Assembly: GCA_013042125.1 (NCBI GenBank)
Contig: JABDQS010000189.1
Location: 1 to 7,434, forward strand
Source of the DNA: Eudoraea sp.
Lineage (GTDB): Bacteria > Bacteroidota > Bacteroidia > Flavobacteriales > Flavobacteriaceae
Reading direction: 5' to 3'
DNA: 7,434 bases
Numbering within the stretch: position 1 is the stretch's first letter; every line of letters begins with the position of its first letter. Of the stretch, positions 1-5,624 are shown one piece after another. Made by a program: the position numbers and the translations under genes. The notes below the pieces were generated by a model. That model was not told the origin of the DNA. It did no database searches and saw nothing but the letters and a program-made list of their open reading frames with translations.

Positions 1-497
1 TGATTTCCGTGCCATGCATACCTCCCAATATTCTCTTCAAGGGTTGTTTCCGCATTGCCTACAGGGTGAATAAAGGTCTTCTTTAGTTGTTCGGATGAAA
101 GTCCATTGAGTAGATAAACTAATTTCATGTGAACAGCCTCCAGATGGGCAAGCGATAGATCGATAGGTCCGGGAATAGAATCAAACAATTGTGCCCATTC
201 CTTTTCCAAATAGGGCTTAATGACCGGTTTATCTTCAGTTAATGCCCATTTAAATCGAATATAGCTATGGTGATGGCTATCAGACAGATGATGCACAACC
301 TGGCGTACTGTCCAACCCCCGGGACGATAAGGCGTATCTAATTGTGATTTTGACAGGGGAGTTACGATGTCTGATACGTTTACCGGCAAAGCCTCAATTT
401 GTGCGATCCAATCCTTTACGATCTGGGAATTGATATTTGCTGGCCTGACGAAATGGCCAATTGGGTATCTCAACTCTTCTAATGTCATATCTTCCAT
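1..497 (-). CDS. yfiT: YfiT/DinB-family putative metal-dependent hydrolase or thiol transferase (3' end cut by window)
   Basis: The frame reads leftward from ATG at 497 and is still open at base 1, giving 165 complete residues; family members are usually only slightly longer, so about 10-20 C-terminal residues are missing. Around residues 57-88 it carries the family signature YRPGGWTVRQVVHH, then LSDSHHHSYIRFKWALTE. Near the cut it has YAWHGN, the beginning of the second histidine motif (WHGxHH). The histidine in the HH pair (69-70) and those in the WHGxHH motif are the expected metal ligands of the four-helix DinB fold. In Bacillus the family (YfiT/BstA) is linked to bacillithiol transfer, and many flavobacteria are thought to make bacillithiol, but the substrate here is not visible. 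An in-frame TGA lies two codons upstream of the 497 ATG, so the start is either 497 or the second ATG at 488. It is transcribed divergently from the cold-shock gene. Confidence 0.9.
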   Translation of the reverse strand, partial: MEDMTLEELRYPIGHFVRPANINSQIVKDWIAQIEALPVNVSDIVTPLSKSQLDTPYRPGGWTVRQVVHHLSDSHHHSYIRFKWALTEDKPVIKPYLEKEWAQLFDSIPGPIDLSLAHLEAVHMKLVYLLNGLSSEQLKKTFIHPVGNAETTLEENIGRYAWHGN

Positions 498-501
498 AGA
501 T

Positions 502-509
502 CAAAAATA
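502..509 (-). promoter_or_regulatory. possible -7 element of the YfiT-like gene
   Basis: On the minus strand these bases read TATTTTTG, a full match to the Bacteroidota -7 element TAnnTTTG. They lie only four bases before the 497 ATG. If this is the promoter, transcription would begin almost at the start codon, giving a leaderless message or use of the second ATG at 488. The motif is A+T-rich and could occur by chance, and no clear -33 TTTG was found. Confidence 0.3.
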
Positions 510-741
510 ATAAACTCTCGTCTGGGTATGGAGTATGCAACCGCTAATATTATGTGATAGTCCCGAAACAGGTTACGCCTGTGGAGATATACTACTTGCA
601 AAATCCTGATCGTATCCGTTCTTGGTAACCGCCAATTGAAATGGGTATTCTCCTTTATCTTGTTGGCGGGCCTTACCAATGCCTCAATTAGGGAATTTAA
701 AGATTCTACACGAAAAACCCTTATTTTCAAATATTTAAATG

Positions 742-749
742 TAACTTTG
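742..749 (+). promoter_or_regulatory. promoter -7 element of the cold-shock gene
   Basis: TAACTTTG matches the Bacteroidota housekeeping -7 consensus TAnnTTTG at every fixed position and is followed by CGGCT. Transcription would start about six bases after it, leaving a leader of only about 25 bases before the ATG at 781. The -33 region (about 718-728) is T-rich but has no good TTTG. The short leader leaves no room for the long thermosensing 5' UTR known from E. coli cspA. Confidence 0.6.
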
Positions 750-780
750 CGGCTTAATTAACAATTTATTTTTTATTATT

Positions 781-975
781 ATGAGTAAAGGAACAGTAAA
801 ATTCTTCAACGATTCTAAAGGCTACGGCTTTATCACTGAAGATGGTTCGCAAGAAGATCACTTTGTACACATTTCTGGCTTAATTGACGAAGTACGTGAA
901 GGTGACGTTGTAGAATTTGAACTACAACAAGGAAAAAAAGGATTAAACGCCGTTAATGTGAAAGTATTAGATTAG
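781..975 (+). CDS. cspA: cold-shock domain protein (RNA chaperone)
   Basis: This 64-residue protein is one cold-shock domain from end to end, the usual length for a bacterial Csp. It opens with the standard SKGTVKFFN and has RNP1 as KGYGFI (about residues 13-18) and RNP2 as HFVHI (27-31). The conserved C-terminal segment GKKGLNAVNV follows at 51-60. Such proteins are five-stranded OB-fold barrels that bind single-stranded RNA or DNA through the RNP aromatics, melting mRNA structure and acting as antiterminators in the cytoplasm. The histidine before FVHI, where E. coli has isoleucine or leucine, is in my experience usual for Bacteroidota members. The gene is monocistronic: its own -7 element lies just upstream and a strong terminator 24 bases after the stop. 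There is no Shine-Dalgarno sequence; the ATG follows an A+T-only stretch, which is normal in this phylum. Whether it is cold-induced cannot be read from the sequence. Confidence 0.97.
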   Translation: MSKGTVKFFNDSKGYGFITEDGSQEDHFVHISGLIDEVREGDVVEFELQQGKKGLNAVNVKVLD

Positions 976-998
976 GTAAAAATTCCATTTTTTGGTAT

Positions 999-1027
999 AA
1001 CCCTGGCCAGTTGGTCAGGGTTTTTTT
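999..1027 (+). terminator. intrinsic terminator of the cold-shock gene
   Basis: AACCCTGGCC (999-1008) pairs with GGTCAGGGTT (1013-1022) through ten pairs, one of them G-U, closing a four-base AGTT loop. A run of seven T (1021-1027) follows at once. There is no equivalent T-run on the minus strand, so it works rightward only. Confidence 0.92.
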
Positions 1028-1040
1028 ATGCCCTTTTAAT

Positions 1041-1109
1041 ACAATTTTAAATTGTTCATAAGTTGTTATTAACTTCAACAACTTGCCACACAACAATTTC
1101 TTTTTTTTT
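1041..1109 (+). promoter_or_regulatory. nested hairpin plus T9: terminator- or attenuator-like leader structure
   Basis: Two perfect 8-bp stems are nested: AAATTGTT (1049-1056) with AACAATTT (1092-1099), and inside them AAGTTGTT (1060-1067) with AACAACTT (1077-1084) around a nine-base loop. One base after the outer stem comes a run of nine T (1101-1109), as in an intrinsic terminator. The left arm of the outer stem can instead pair with ACAATTT at 1041-1047 (palindrome 1041-1055), so two folds exclude each other. That arrangement resembles an attenuator, but the stems are A+T-rich and weak. It lies after the csp terminator and 45 bases before the first micro-ORF. It could be a backup terminator, the end of a small RNA, or leader control of the micro-ORFs. 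Confidence 0.45.
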
Positions 1110-1153
1110 ACGTCTTTAGAGAGCACCCCTTTAACTAATTAATAACCAACAGG

Positions 1154-1243
1154 ATGTATTCCTTTTTTTGGATTCTTTTGATATTGATCGCCGTCAATAT
1201 CGTTTTATTGCTACTTAGTACCACGAGTAAAACAAAATTGTAA
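1154..1243 (+). CDS. 29-residue single-span membrane peptide, copy 1 (hypothetical micro-ORF)
   Basis: ATG at 1154 opens a 29-codon frame ending with TAA at 1241. It begins MYSFFWILLILIAVNIVLLL, which would span a membrane once, and ends in a short polar tail (STTS, then KTKL). No family is recognised. The case that it is real rests on the second frame 60 bases downstream: same strand, exactly the same length, the same layout, and 13 of 29 residues identical without gaps, including FF, ILL, N15, VLLL and S22. The lysine-rich C-terminus suggests the tail faces the cytoplasm. An AGG directly touching the ATG is too close to be a normal ribosome site. A nested hairpin with T9 lies upstream and a hairpin starts three bases after the stop. 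Too short for most gene finders, so probably unannotated in related genomes. Confidence 0.55.
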   Translation: MYSFFWILLILIAVNIVLLLLSTTSKTKL

Positions 1244-1245
1244 AA

Positions 1246-1269
1246 AAACCCTACTGTAAGGTAGGGTTT
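1246..1269. terminator. hairpin between the two micro-ORFs, best read as a leftward terminator
   Basis: AAACCCTAC (1246-1254) and GTAGGGTTT (1261-1269) form a perfect 9-bp stem around a six-base loop. Rightward only TTT follows, but leftward the stem runs into seven consecutive T of the minus strand (A-run 1242-1248). It therefore looks like the terminator of the cyclophilin-FKBP transcript, whose stop lies about 150 bases to the right and which shows no better terminator. Such a transcript would run antisense through micro-ORF 2. Rightward it could reduce read-through from micro-ORF 1 to micro-ORF 2. Confidence 0.65.
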
Positions 1270-1303
1270 AACGTGGATAAGATGTTACACTTATAAAAAG
1301 GTT

Positions 1304-1393
1304 ATGTCTATATTCTTTAGCATCTTATTATTCCTGGTAGTACTGAATATGGTTTTATTACTGTTTTCTATTCAAGTTACCAAGCGTAGCTAG
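1304..1393 (+). CDS. 29-residue single-span membrane peptide, copy 2 (hypothetical micro-ORF)
   Basis: ATG at 1304 opens a second 29-codon frame ending with TAG at 1391. It starts MSIFFSILLFLVVLNMVLLL and ends FS followed by IQVTKRS, so again one hydrophobic span of about 20 residues and a short basic tail. Aligned without gaps to the frame at 1154 it shares 13 of 29 residues, including the FF pair, ILL, an asparagine at position 15 in the middle of the span, VLLL and S22. The DNA itself has drifted widely between the copies apart from short tracts such as GTTTTATT, which suggests an old duplication kept at protein level. AAAAAGG ends three bases before the ATG and might serve as a weak ribosome site. 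No convincing promoter of its own is visible. Function unknown; small stress or membrane-complex peptides are one possibility. Confidence 0.55.
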   Translation: MSIFFSILLFLVVLNMVLLLFSIQVTKRS

Positions 1394-1420
1394 CGTTGAT
1401 CAGTTGATATAACTGGACCC

Positions 1421-2353
1421 TTATTTGGCATCCATTAATTCTACATCAAAGATCAGAGTGGCATTGGGAGGAATAACTCCTCCGGCTCCTGCACTGCCAT
1501 AGGCCAGATTGGAAGGAATCACAAAACGAGCTTTATCTCCAACTTTTAAGAGACCAATGCCCTCATCCCAACCGGGAATTACCTGCCCAACTCCTAGTTG
1601 AAAAGAAATAGGCTGATTGCGCTTATAGGACGAATCGAAAACTTGTCCATTTACCAGCGATCCCTCGTAGTGAACCGAGACCTCATTCCCTTTTGAAGCT
1701 TGCTTACCAGACCCATTCTGTATCATTTTATAACGAAGTCCGCTTTTGGTCTTATCAAAACCAGCAGCTATCTTCTGAAGTTCTGCCTCTGCTTTCTCTT
1801 TTTCCTCAGCCAGTCTTTTCTCTCTGGAACCCTCAAATGTTCTGAATGCCTCTATTGCATTCCATCCCTGCGCCTCTTTTCCAACACGCACAATTTCCAA
1901 AGATTCTATTGTATCTCCCTGTTCTATAGCATCAACCACTTCTTGTCCGCCTTCAACTTTCCCGAAAACAGTGTGTTTGTTATCTAACCAAGGTGTGGCA
2001 ACATGAGTGATAAAGAACTGACTCCCGTTAGATCCGGGACCTGAATTGGCCATAGAAAGTACACCAGGACCATTATGGGTAAGGTCTGGATGAAATTCGT
2101 CATCGAATTTATAACCCGGATCCCCTGTGCCGGTGCCTAATGGGCAACCTCCTTGTATCATAAAATCTGGTATTACCCTGTGAAAGGATAATCCGTCGTA
2201 AAAGGGCGTGCCTTGTGGTTTGGCTTTATTTTCTAAATTACCCTCTGCAAGGGCTATAAAATTCCCGACAGTACCCGGAGTTTTGTCATGGGTTAATTTT
2301 ACAAGGATCTCTCCCCTATTCGTATTGAATTTAGCGTAAATTCCGTTTTGCAT
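1421..2353 (-). CDS. cyclophilin-FKBP fusion, dual-family peptidyl-prolyl cis-trans isomerase
   Basis: Starting at ATG 2353 the product has 310 residues. Residues 1-157 are a cyclophilin with FHRVIPDFMIQGG (57-69, holding the catalytic Arg59, Phe64 and Gln67), SQFFITH (111-117) and WLDNKH (122-127). A charged, probably helical linker follows (about 170-195). Residues 203-310 are an FKBP domain with HYEGSLVNGQVFDSS (228-242), VIPGW (258-262), LAYGS (283-287) and VIPPNATLIFDVELMD. Both active sites look intact. There is no signal peptide, so it should act in the cytoplasm, isomerising Xaa-Pro bonds during folding. This cyclophilin-first order is the CFBP type of dual immunophilin, known from flavobacteria. 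A longer frame begins with TTG at 2377, but that TTG lies inside the -7 element TACCTTTG, so ATG 2353 is preferred. The transcript is probably ended by the hairpin at 1246-1269. Confidence 0.95.
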   Translation of the reverse strand: MQNGIYAKFNTNRGEILVKLTHDKTPGTVGNFIALAEGNLENKAKPQGTPFYDGLSFHRVIPDFMIQGGCPLGTGTGDPGYKFDDEFHPDLTHNGPGVLSMANSGPGSNGSQFFITHVATPWLDNKHTVFGKVEGGQEVVDAIEQGDTIESLEIVRVGKEAQGWNAIEAFRTFEGSREKRLAEEKEKAEAELQKIAAGFDKTKSGLRYKMIQNGSGKQASKGNEVSVHYEGSLVNGQVFDSSYKRNQPISFQLGVGQVIPGWDEGIGLLKVGDKARFVIPSNLAYGSAGAGGVIPPNATLIFDVELMDAK

Positions 2354-2374
2354 ATGATCTGTTTTTATGAGCCG

Positions 2375-2382
2375 CAAAGGTA
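2375..2382 (-). promoter_or_regulatory. promoter -7 element of the cyclophilin-FKBP gene
   Basis: On the minus strand the bases read TACCTTTG, a full match to TAnnTTTG. Transcription would begin about six bases on, near 2369, giving a leader of roughly 16 bases before ATG 2353 and excluding the TTG at 2377 as a start. The ten bases CTTTGCGGCT here are identical to those in the cold-shock promoter (745-754). Confidence 0.6.
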
Positions 2383-2393
2383 ATAAAATTAAG

Positions 2394-2406
2394 AGGGAAC
2401 ATCCCT
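2394..2406 (-). terminator. weak hairpin after the peptidase gene
   Basis: A 5-bp perfect stem, AGGGA and TCCCT around a three-base loop, lies 44 bases beyond the peptidase stop and is followed on the minus strand by CTTAATTTTATT. It may be a weak terminator of the PPK2-peptidase operon. It also sits where the -33 region of the next promoter should be, so an operator role or chance are alternatives. Confidence 0.3.
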
Positions 2407-2449
2407 GTTTTACGGTACATATCCTTAGTAGATCATTTTAAGTATGCCG

Positions 2450-3835
2450 CTAGTTTGCCGATCCCAGATCATATTTGTCCGCGAGGTACATAAGGCTAGT
2501 CATGGCAGCGGCACCCAGTTCTAATTCGCGCTTATTCACATGCTCAAAAGTATCGTACTCTGAATGGTGATGGGCAAAATATCGTTGTGTATCTGGCCGT
2601 AGCCCTGCCAGCACCATGCCTTCCTTTTTAAGGGGGCCTATATCTGCTCCACCCCCGCCTTTGGCGAATTGTTGTATCAAATAAGGTTCAAAAAGAGTTC
2701 TCCACTGCAGGATGGTGTTGAAATCGGCTTCTGAACTATCAAAAGAAAACCCTCTGGGGGTAAATCCTCCGGCATCGCTCTCCAGGGCAAACACATGTTC
2801 TTCACCATTTTTTTCAGCTTCAGAGGCATACTTTCTACCTCCTCTCAGGCCATTTTCTTCATTCATAAATAACACCACTCGTATGGTTCTTTTTGGTTGA
2901 TAGCCACTTAGTTTCATTATACGCAAGACATCCATGCTCTGCATGCATCCGGCACCGTCATCATGTGCACCGTCACCCAGATCCCAGGAATCCAGATGCC
3001 CGCCTACCACCATGATCTCGTTAGGCTTTGTACTGCCCGTGATCTCGCCTATGACGTTAAAAGAAGGAACATCTTCTAATTGTTTGCAGTTTTGTTTAAA
3101 ATAAAATTGAATGTTTGGGTCCAATTTAAGGGTGGTACTCAATAATTCCGCACCATTTGTGCTAATTGCAGCCGCAGGGATCTTTTCGGAATCAGGAAGA
3201 TCTCCATAACGGGTAGAGCCTGTATGGGGATAATCATCCAGCCTCAGGTTCATCGATCTAACAATAACCCCTACGGCTCCATATTTAGCTGCTTCAGCCG
3301 CTCCTGAAGATCTCTGATTTACAGCACCGCTATACGCCTGGAAAGTATTTAAAAGAGTAGGATCCATCGGGCGATTAAAAAAAACGATCTTCCCCTGGAT
3401 CTTCTCCTTCCCTAACTTCTCCAGATCGCTGAATTCCTTTACTTCAATAACATTCGCTTTTACACCCCCCGGAGGAGTTGAAACAGAGCCACCCAAAGCA
3501 CAGATAGGAACATTACTTGTAAATCCGGGCTTGCTTTCGATATAGGCAAATTCCGGAGTGCCGCGCACCCATTTAGGAACCATAACCGGTTGTAGCCAAA
3601 CCTTATCCAATCCCATAGAGTCGAGTTCTGCCTTGGTATAGGCAATGGCTTGTTCAGCTTGTACTGATCCGGATAATCGACCGCCGATCTGATTCGATAG
3701 ATGATTTAGCCAATGGTATGACTTTCCTTTTGTAAGGGCCAGGTCATAGAATTTTTTTAATTGTTCTTCATCCTCTGTCTGGCCAAAGATAGTGGCGAAA
3801 TTAACGATGAGAAGCAGGCAAAGTAGTTTCTTCAT
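2450..3835 (-). CDS. secreted M28-family zinc metallopeptidase with PA domain (plasma glutamate carboxypeptidase-like)
   Basis: The 461-residue product starts with a signal peptide (MKKLLCLLLIVNFATIFG, cleavage likely near 18-19), so it is exported to the periplasm or beyond. Residues about 125-245 match a protease-associated insert, with AAEAAKYGAVGVIVRS at 179-194. The M28 catalytic domain follows: VGGHLDSWDLGDGAHDDGAG (278 onward; ligands His280 and Asp292), NEENGLRGG (325-333; catalytic Glu326 and ligand Glu327), ESDAGGF (352-358; Asp354) and a last histidine ligand in HHHSEYDTFE (422-431). All five metal ligands and the catalytic base appear present. The arrangement is that of carboxypeptidase Q-like enzymes, which split dipeptides or remove terminal residues; the real substrate is unknown. 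The ATG overlaps the stop of the PPK2 gene (ATGA), so the two are co-transcribed and probably translationally coupled, although their roles have no obvious link. Confidence 0.94.
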   Translation of the reverse strand: MKKLLCLLLIVNFATIFGQTEDEEQLKKFYDLALTKGKSYHWLNHLSNQIGGRLSGSVQAEQAIAYTKAELDSMGLDKVWLQPVMVPKWVRGTPEFAYIESKPGFTSNVPICALGGSVSTPPGGVKANVIEVKEFSDLEKLGKEKIQGKIVFFNRPMDPTLLNTFQAYSGAVNQRSSGAAEAAKYGAVGVIVRSMNLRLDDYPHTGSTRYGDLPDSEKIPAAAISTNGAELLSTTLKLDPNIQFYFKQNCKQLEDVPSFNVIGEITGSTKPNEIMVVGGHLDSWDLGDGAHDDGAGCMQSMDVLRIMKLSGYQPKRTIRVVLFMNEENGLRGGRKYASEAEKNGEEHVFALESDAGGFTPRGFSFDSSEADFNTILQWRTLFEPYLIQQFAKGGGGADIGPLKKEGMVLAGLRPDTQRYFAHHHSEYDTFEHVNKRELELGAAAMTSLMYLADKYDLGSAN

Positions 3836-4713
3836 GATTCGTTCTCTAATTGTGTTTTATAAGTTTCAATGTTCAACTTTGTTTCTTCATCCAGTTCCGG
3901 TTCTACCACATCCGTATAATTAGTTAACTCCCTAAGAAGTATTTCTGCCACAAGAACCCTGGCAGCCTCCTTATTATCTGCAGGGATCACATACCATGGT
4001 GCATGTTCTCTGGAGGTTTTATTTATGGCATCCTCATAGTACTTCTGATATTTTCCCCATAGGGCTCGTTCTTTAAGATCTCCAGATGAAAATTTCCAAT
4101 TCTTTTCTTTCAACTCCAATCGTCTTAACAAACGCTGGCGCTGTTCTTCTTTAGATAGGTGCAAAAAGAATTTGAAAATGATGGTGCCATTTTGTGCTAA
4201 GTGTTGTTCAAAGTCATTTATCTGCTTAAACCTCTTCTCCCAAAATACCTCATCAATATCATCCACGCTGTGGATTCCCGGTATATGCTCTCCCATAATA
4301 TAAGCGGGGTGTACTCTTGTCACCAAGACATTTTCGTAATGAGTTCGATTAAAAACACCAAATTTACCCTTGGGAGGTAAGGCTATATAATGACGCCAAA
4401 GATAATCATGGCTGCGTTCTAGATCTGTTGGAACCTTAAAGCTATGAACTTGAACCCCGCGAACATTAAAATCCTTGAAAACCTCCCGAATAAGGCTATC
4501 CTTACCGGAAGTATCCATCCCCTGTAAACAAATGAGGACACTGTACTTATCATGGGCGTACATAACATCCTGAAATTTCCCCAACTTCGCGCGTATTTTT
4601 CTTAGGTATTTCTTGAGTTGTTTCTCTGATGCCTTGAAATCTTCGTGAGTTTTCCAGGAATTCAGTTGAATATTCTCCTCAACCTTATAATCTTTGGTGT
4701 CGATTTTCTTCAT
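3832..4713 (-). CDS. ppk2: PPK2-family polyphosphate kinase / polyphosphate:nucleotide phosphotransferase
   Basis: The 293-residue protein is a single PPK2 domain. Walker A is GMDTSGKDS (65-73), after the hydrophobic strand YSVLICLQ. The Walker B-like family motif is VFNRTHYENVLVTRVHP (120-136). The lid region includes ERALWGKYQKYYEDAI (215-230), and the late motif is APWYVIPADNK (238-248). These enzymes are cytoplasmic and use polyphosphate to phosphorylate nucleotides, or the reverse. The FNR(S/T)HYE form and the lid resemble the short one-domain enzymes that act on AMP and/or ADP (class III-like), but class cannot be settled by eye. The C-terminal 30 residues are acidic. It is the first gene of an operon whose second gene, the M28 peptidase, starts within its stop codon. 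No neighbouring ppk1 or exopolyphosphatase is in view. I found no clear TAnnTTTG upstream of the ATG. Confidence 0.94.
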   Translation of the reverse strand: MKKIDTKDYKVEENIQLNSWKTHEDFKASEKQLKKYLRKIRAKLGKFQDVMYAHDKYSVLICLQGMDTSGKDSLIREVFKDFNVRGVQVHSFKVPTDLERSHDYLWRHYIALPPKGKFGVFNRTHYENVLVTRVHPAYIMGEHIPGIHSVDDIDEVFWEKRFKQINDFEQHLAQNGTIIFKFFLHLSKEEQRQRLLRRLELKEKNWKFSSGDLKERALWGKYQKYYEDAINKTSREHAPWYVIPADNKEAARVLVAEILLRELTNYTDVVEPELDEETKLNIETYKTQLENES

Positions 4714-4799
4714 AGGTTGAATATAAAATAATTTATAATGTCTTTGAAGTTCCTCATCACAAATAAGAGAATAAAAGGAAGTATACTGTTAGATTAAAT

Positions 4800-4869
4800 C
4801 ACGTAAATCGTGGCTTTTTCCCATTATGACGATAAAATGAGGTCGTCAAAAACTTCTCATTTATCTTTA
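4800..4869. promoter_or_regulatory. divergent intergenic control region with two inverted repeats
   Basis: The 190 bases between the PPK2 and secreted-protein genes contain two inverted repeats. One is CACG-TAAAT-CGTG (4800-4812). The stronger is TGACGA (4827-4832) with TCGTCA (4843-4848) around ten bases, a spacing of half-sites like a dimeric-regulator operator. TATCTTTA at 4862-4869 differs from the -7 consensus TAnnTTTG only in the last base. If it drives the plus-strand gene, the TGACGA repeat covers the -33 zone. Neither repeat has a T-run after it that would make it a good terminator (the first is followed by GCTTTTT, which is weak). No regulator can be named. Confidence 0.35.
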
Positions 4870-4903
4870 TTCCACCAAAATCTTACCCGAAAAGCCTTTG
4901 CTC

Positions 4904-5605
4904 ATGAAAGGACTATTAGCTTATTTATGGCTTGCCCTTTTACCAGTTCTCCCTGGTGAGGTAAACTCTAATGCTTGTACTTACGCAGGTTCTAATATCA
5001 GTTATATTAGAAAGCAAACCCAAAACGCAATAGATGCGCATAAGTTGAATATGGTGCATTACTATGCCTATAAAGCATTGAACGCCATAGAAAAATCAAA
5101 AAAACAGTTCAAAGATTGTGGATGCGAGTATGCACAGCTTAGTATTGAGGAGGGAGAGAATAATCTCAAAAAGGCCGTGAGAGTAACTTCACTTCTCAGT
5201 TCCAGGATCTTGCTTGAAAAAGCCATGGAGAATACCCAGGGTAGTTTAGAAGCCTTGCAAGATCACGATGAGATACATATCAGCGAGTACGGTAATGATA
5301 TGCTGGCCATGAATACCAACAATTTAAAGCAACCTAAAAAGTCATTTCAGCCAACCGTGGGAAAGAAACTCGAATCCAAGATCGATTCCTCATTGGTGAG
5401 CTTTCAGAATTCCCTCAATAAGGTTGTGCAAACAGTAGAATGCAAGGAAGCACAAGATTTTGTCCTGCGAATATTTGAGCGTTGTGAATTGCAGCTTCTC
5501 AAGACCAACTTAACGGAAGGTAAGCGCTATTATAACTTAAGGACGAAAGAGATAGCGGCAAAAGCTCTTGAAGATCTGTCCAATACTTGTCTGCAAGAGC
5601 AGTAA
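4904..5605 (+). CDS. secreted helical protein of unknown function with six cysteines
   Basis: From ATG 4904 the product has 233 residues. I recognise no named family; similar uncharacterised proteins seem to occur in flavobacteria. Residues 1-24 look like a signal peptide (KGLLAYLWLALLPVLPG, then NSNA just before the first cysteine), so the mature protein is likely periplasmic; the cleavage site carries no clear lipobox. The rest is mostly amphipathic helix. Cysteines stand at 25, 72, 74, 180, 194 and 229, an even number, fitting disulfides; 72-74 form CGC. A segment around 120-155 (HDEIHISEYGNDMLAMN) is more polar and may be a loop between two helical halves. A frame beginning with TTG at 4898 exists, but it adds only two residues and ATG is preferred. 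It is divergent from PPK2 and ends 19 bases before the convergent regulator gene, with no clear terminator between. Confidence 0.85.
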   Translation: MKGLLAYLWLALLPVLPGEVNSNACTYAGSNISYIRKQTQNAIDAHKLNMVHYYAYKALNAIEKSKKQFKDCGCEYAQLSIEEGENNLKKAVRVTSLLSSRILLEKAMENTQGSLEALQDHDEIHISEYGNDMLAMNTNNLKQPKKSFQPTVGKKLESKIDSSLVSFQNSLNKVVQTVECKEAQDFVLRIFERCELQLLKTNLTEGKRYYNLRTKEIAAKALEDLSNTCLQEQ

Positions 5606-5624
5606 GATGTGGTTTAAATCCGAT

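Noticed and set aside
485..730. Minus-strand frame of 81 codons between the YfiT-like and cold-shock genes, overlapping the YfiT start by a few codons
   Set aside because: It needs a TTG start, has no recognisable motif or family, an unusual Arg/Ile/His-rich composition, and overlaps the YfiT start out of frame. I cannot exclude a small upstream gene or decayed remnant, but nothing positive supports coding. I see nothing else of note in 510-740.
1700..1987. Plus-strand frame of 95 codons inside the cyclophilin-FKBP gene
   Set aside because: Antisense shadow of the conserved linker and cyclophilin coding sequence; no motif and an odd composition.
2712..2900. Plus-strand frame of 62 codons inside the M28 peptidase gene
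   Set aside because: Lies antisense to the conserved catalytic domain; a shadow frame without family features.
3460..3645. Second minus-strand frame of 61 codons inside the peptidase gene
   Set aside because: Out-of-frame shadow of the conserved peptidase N-terminal region.
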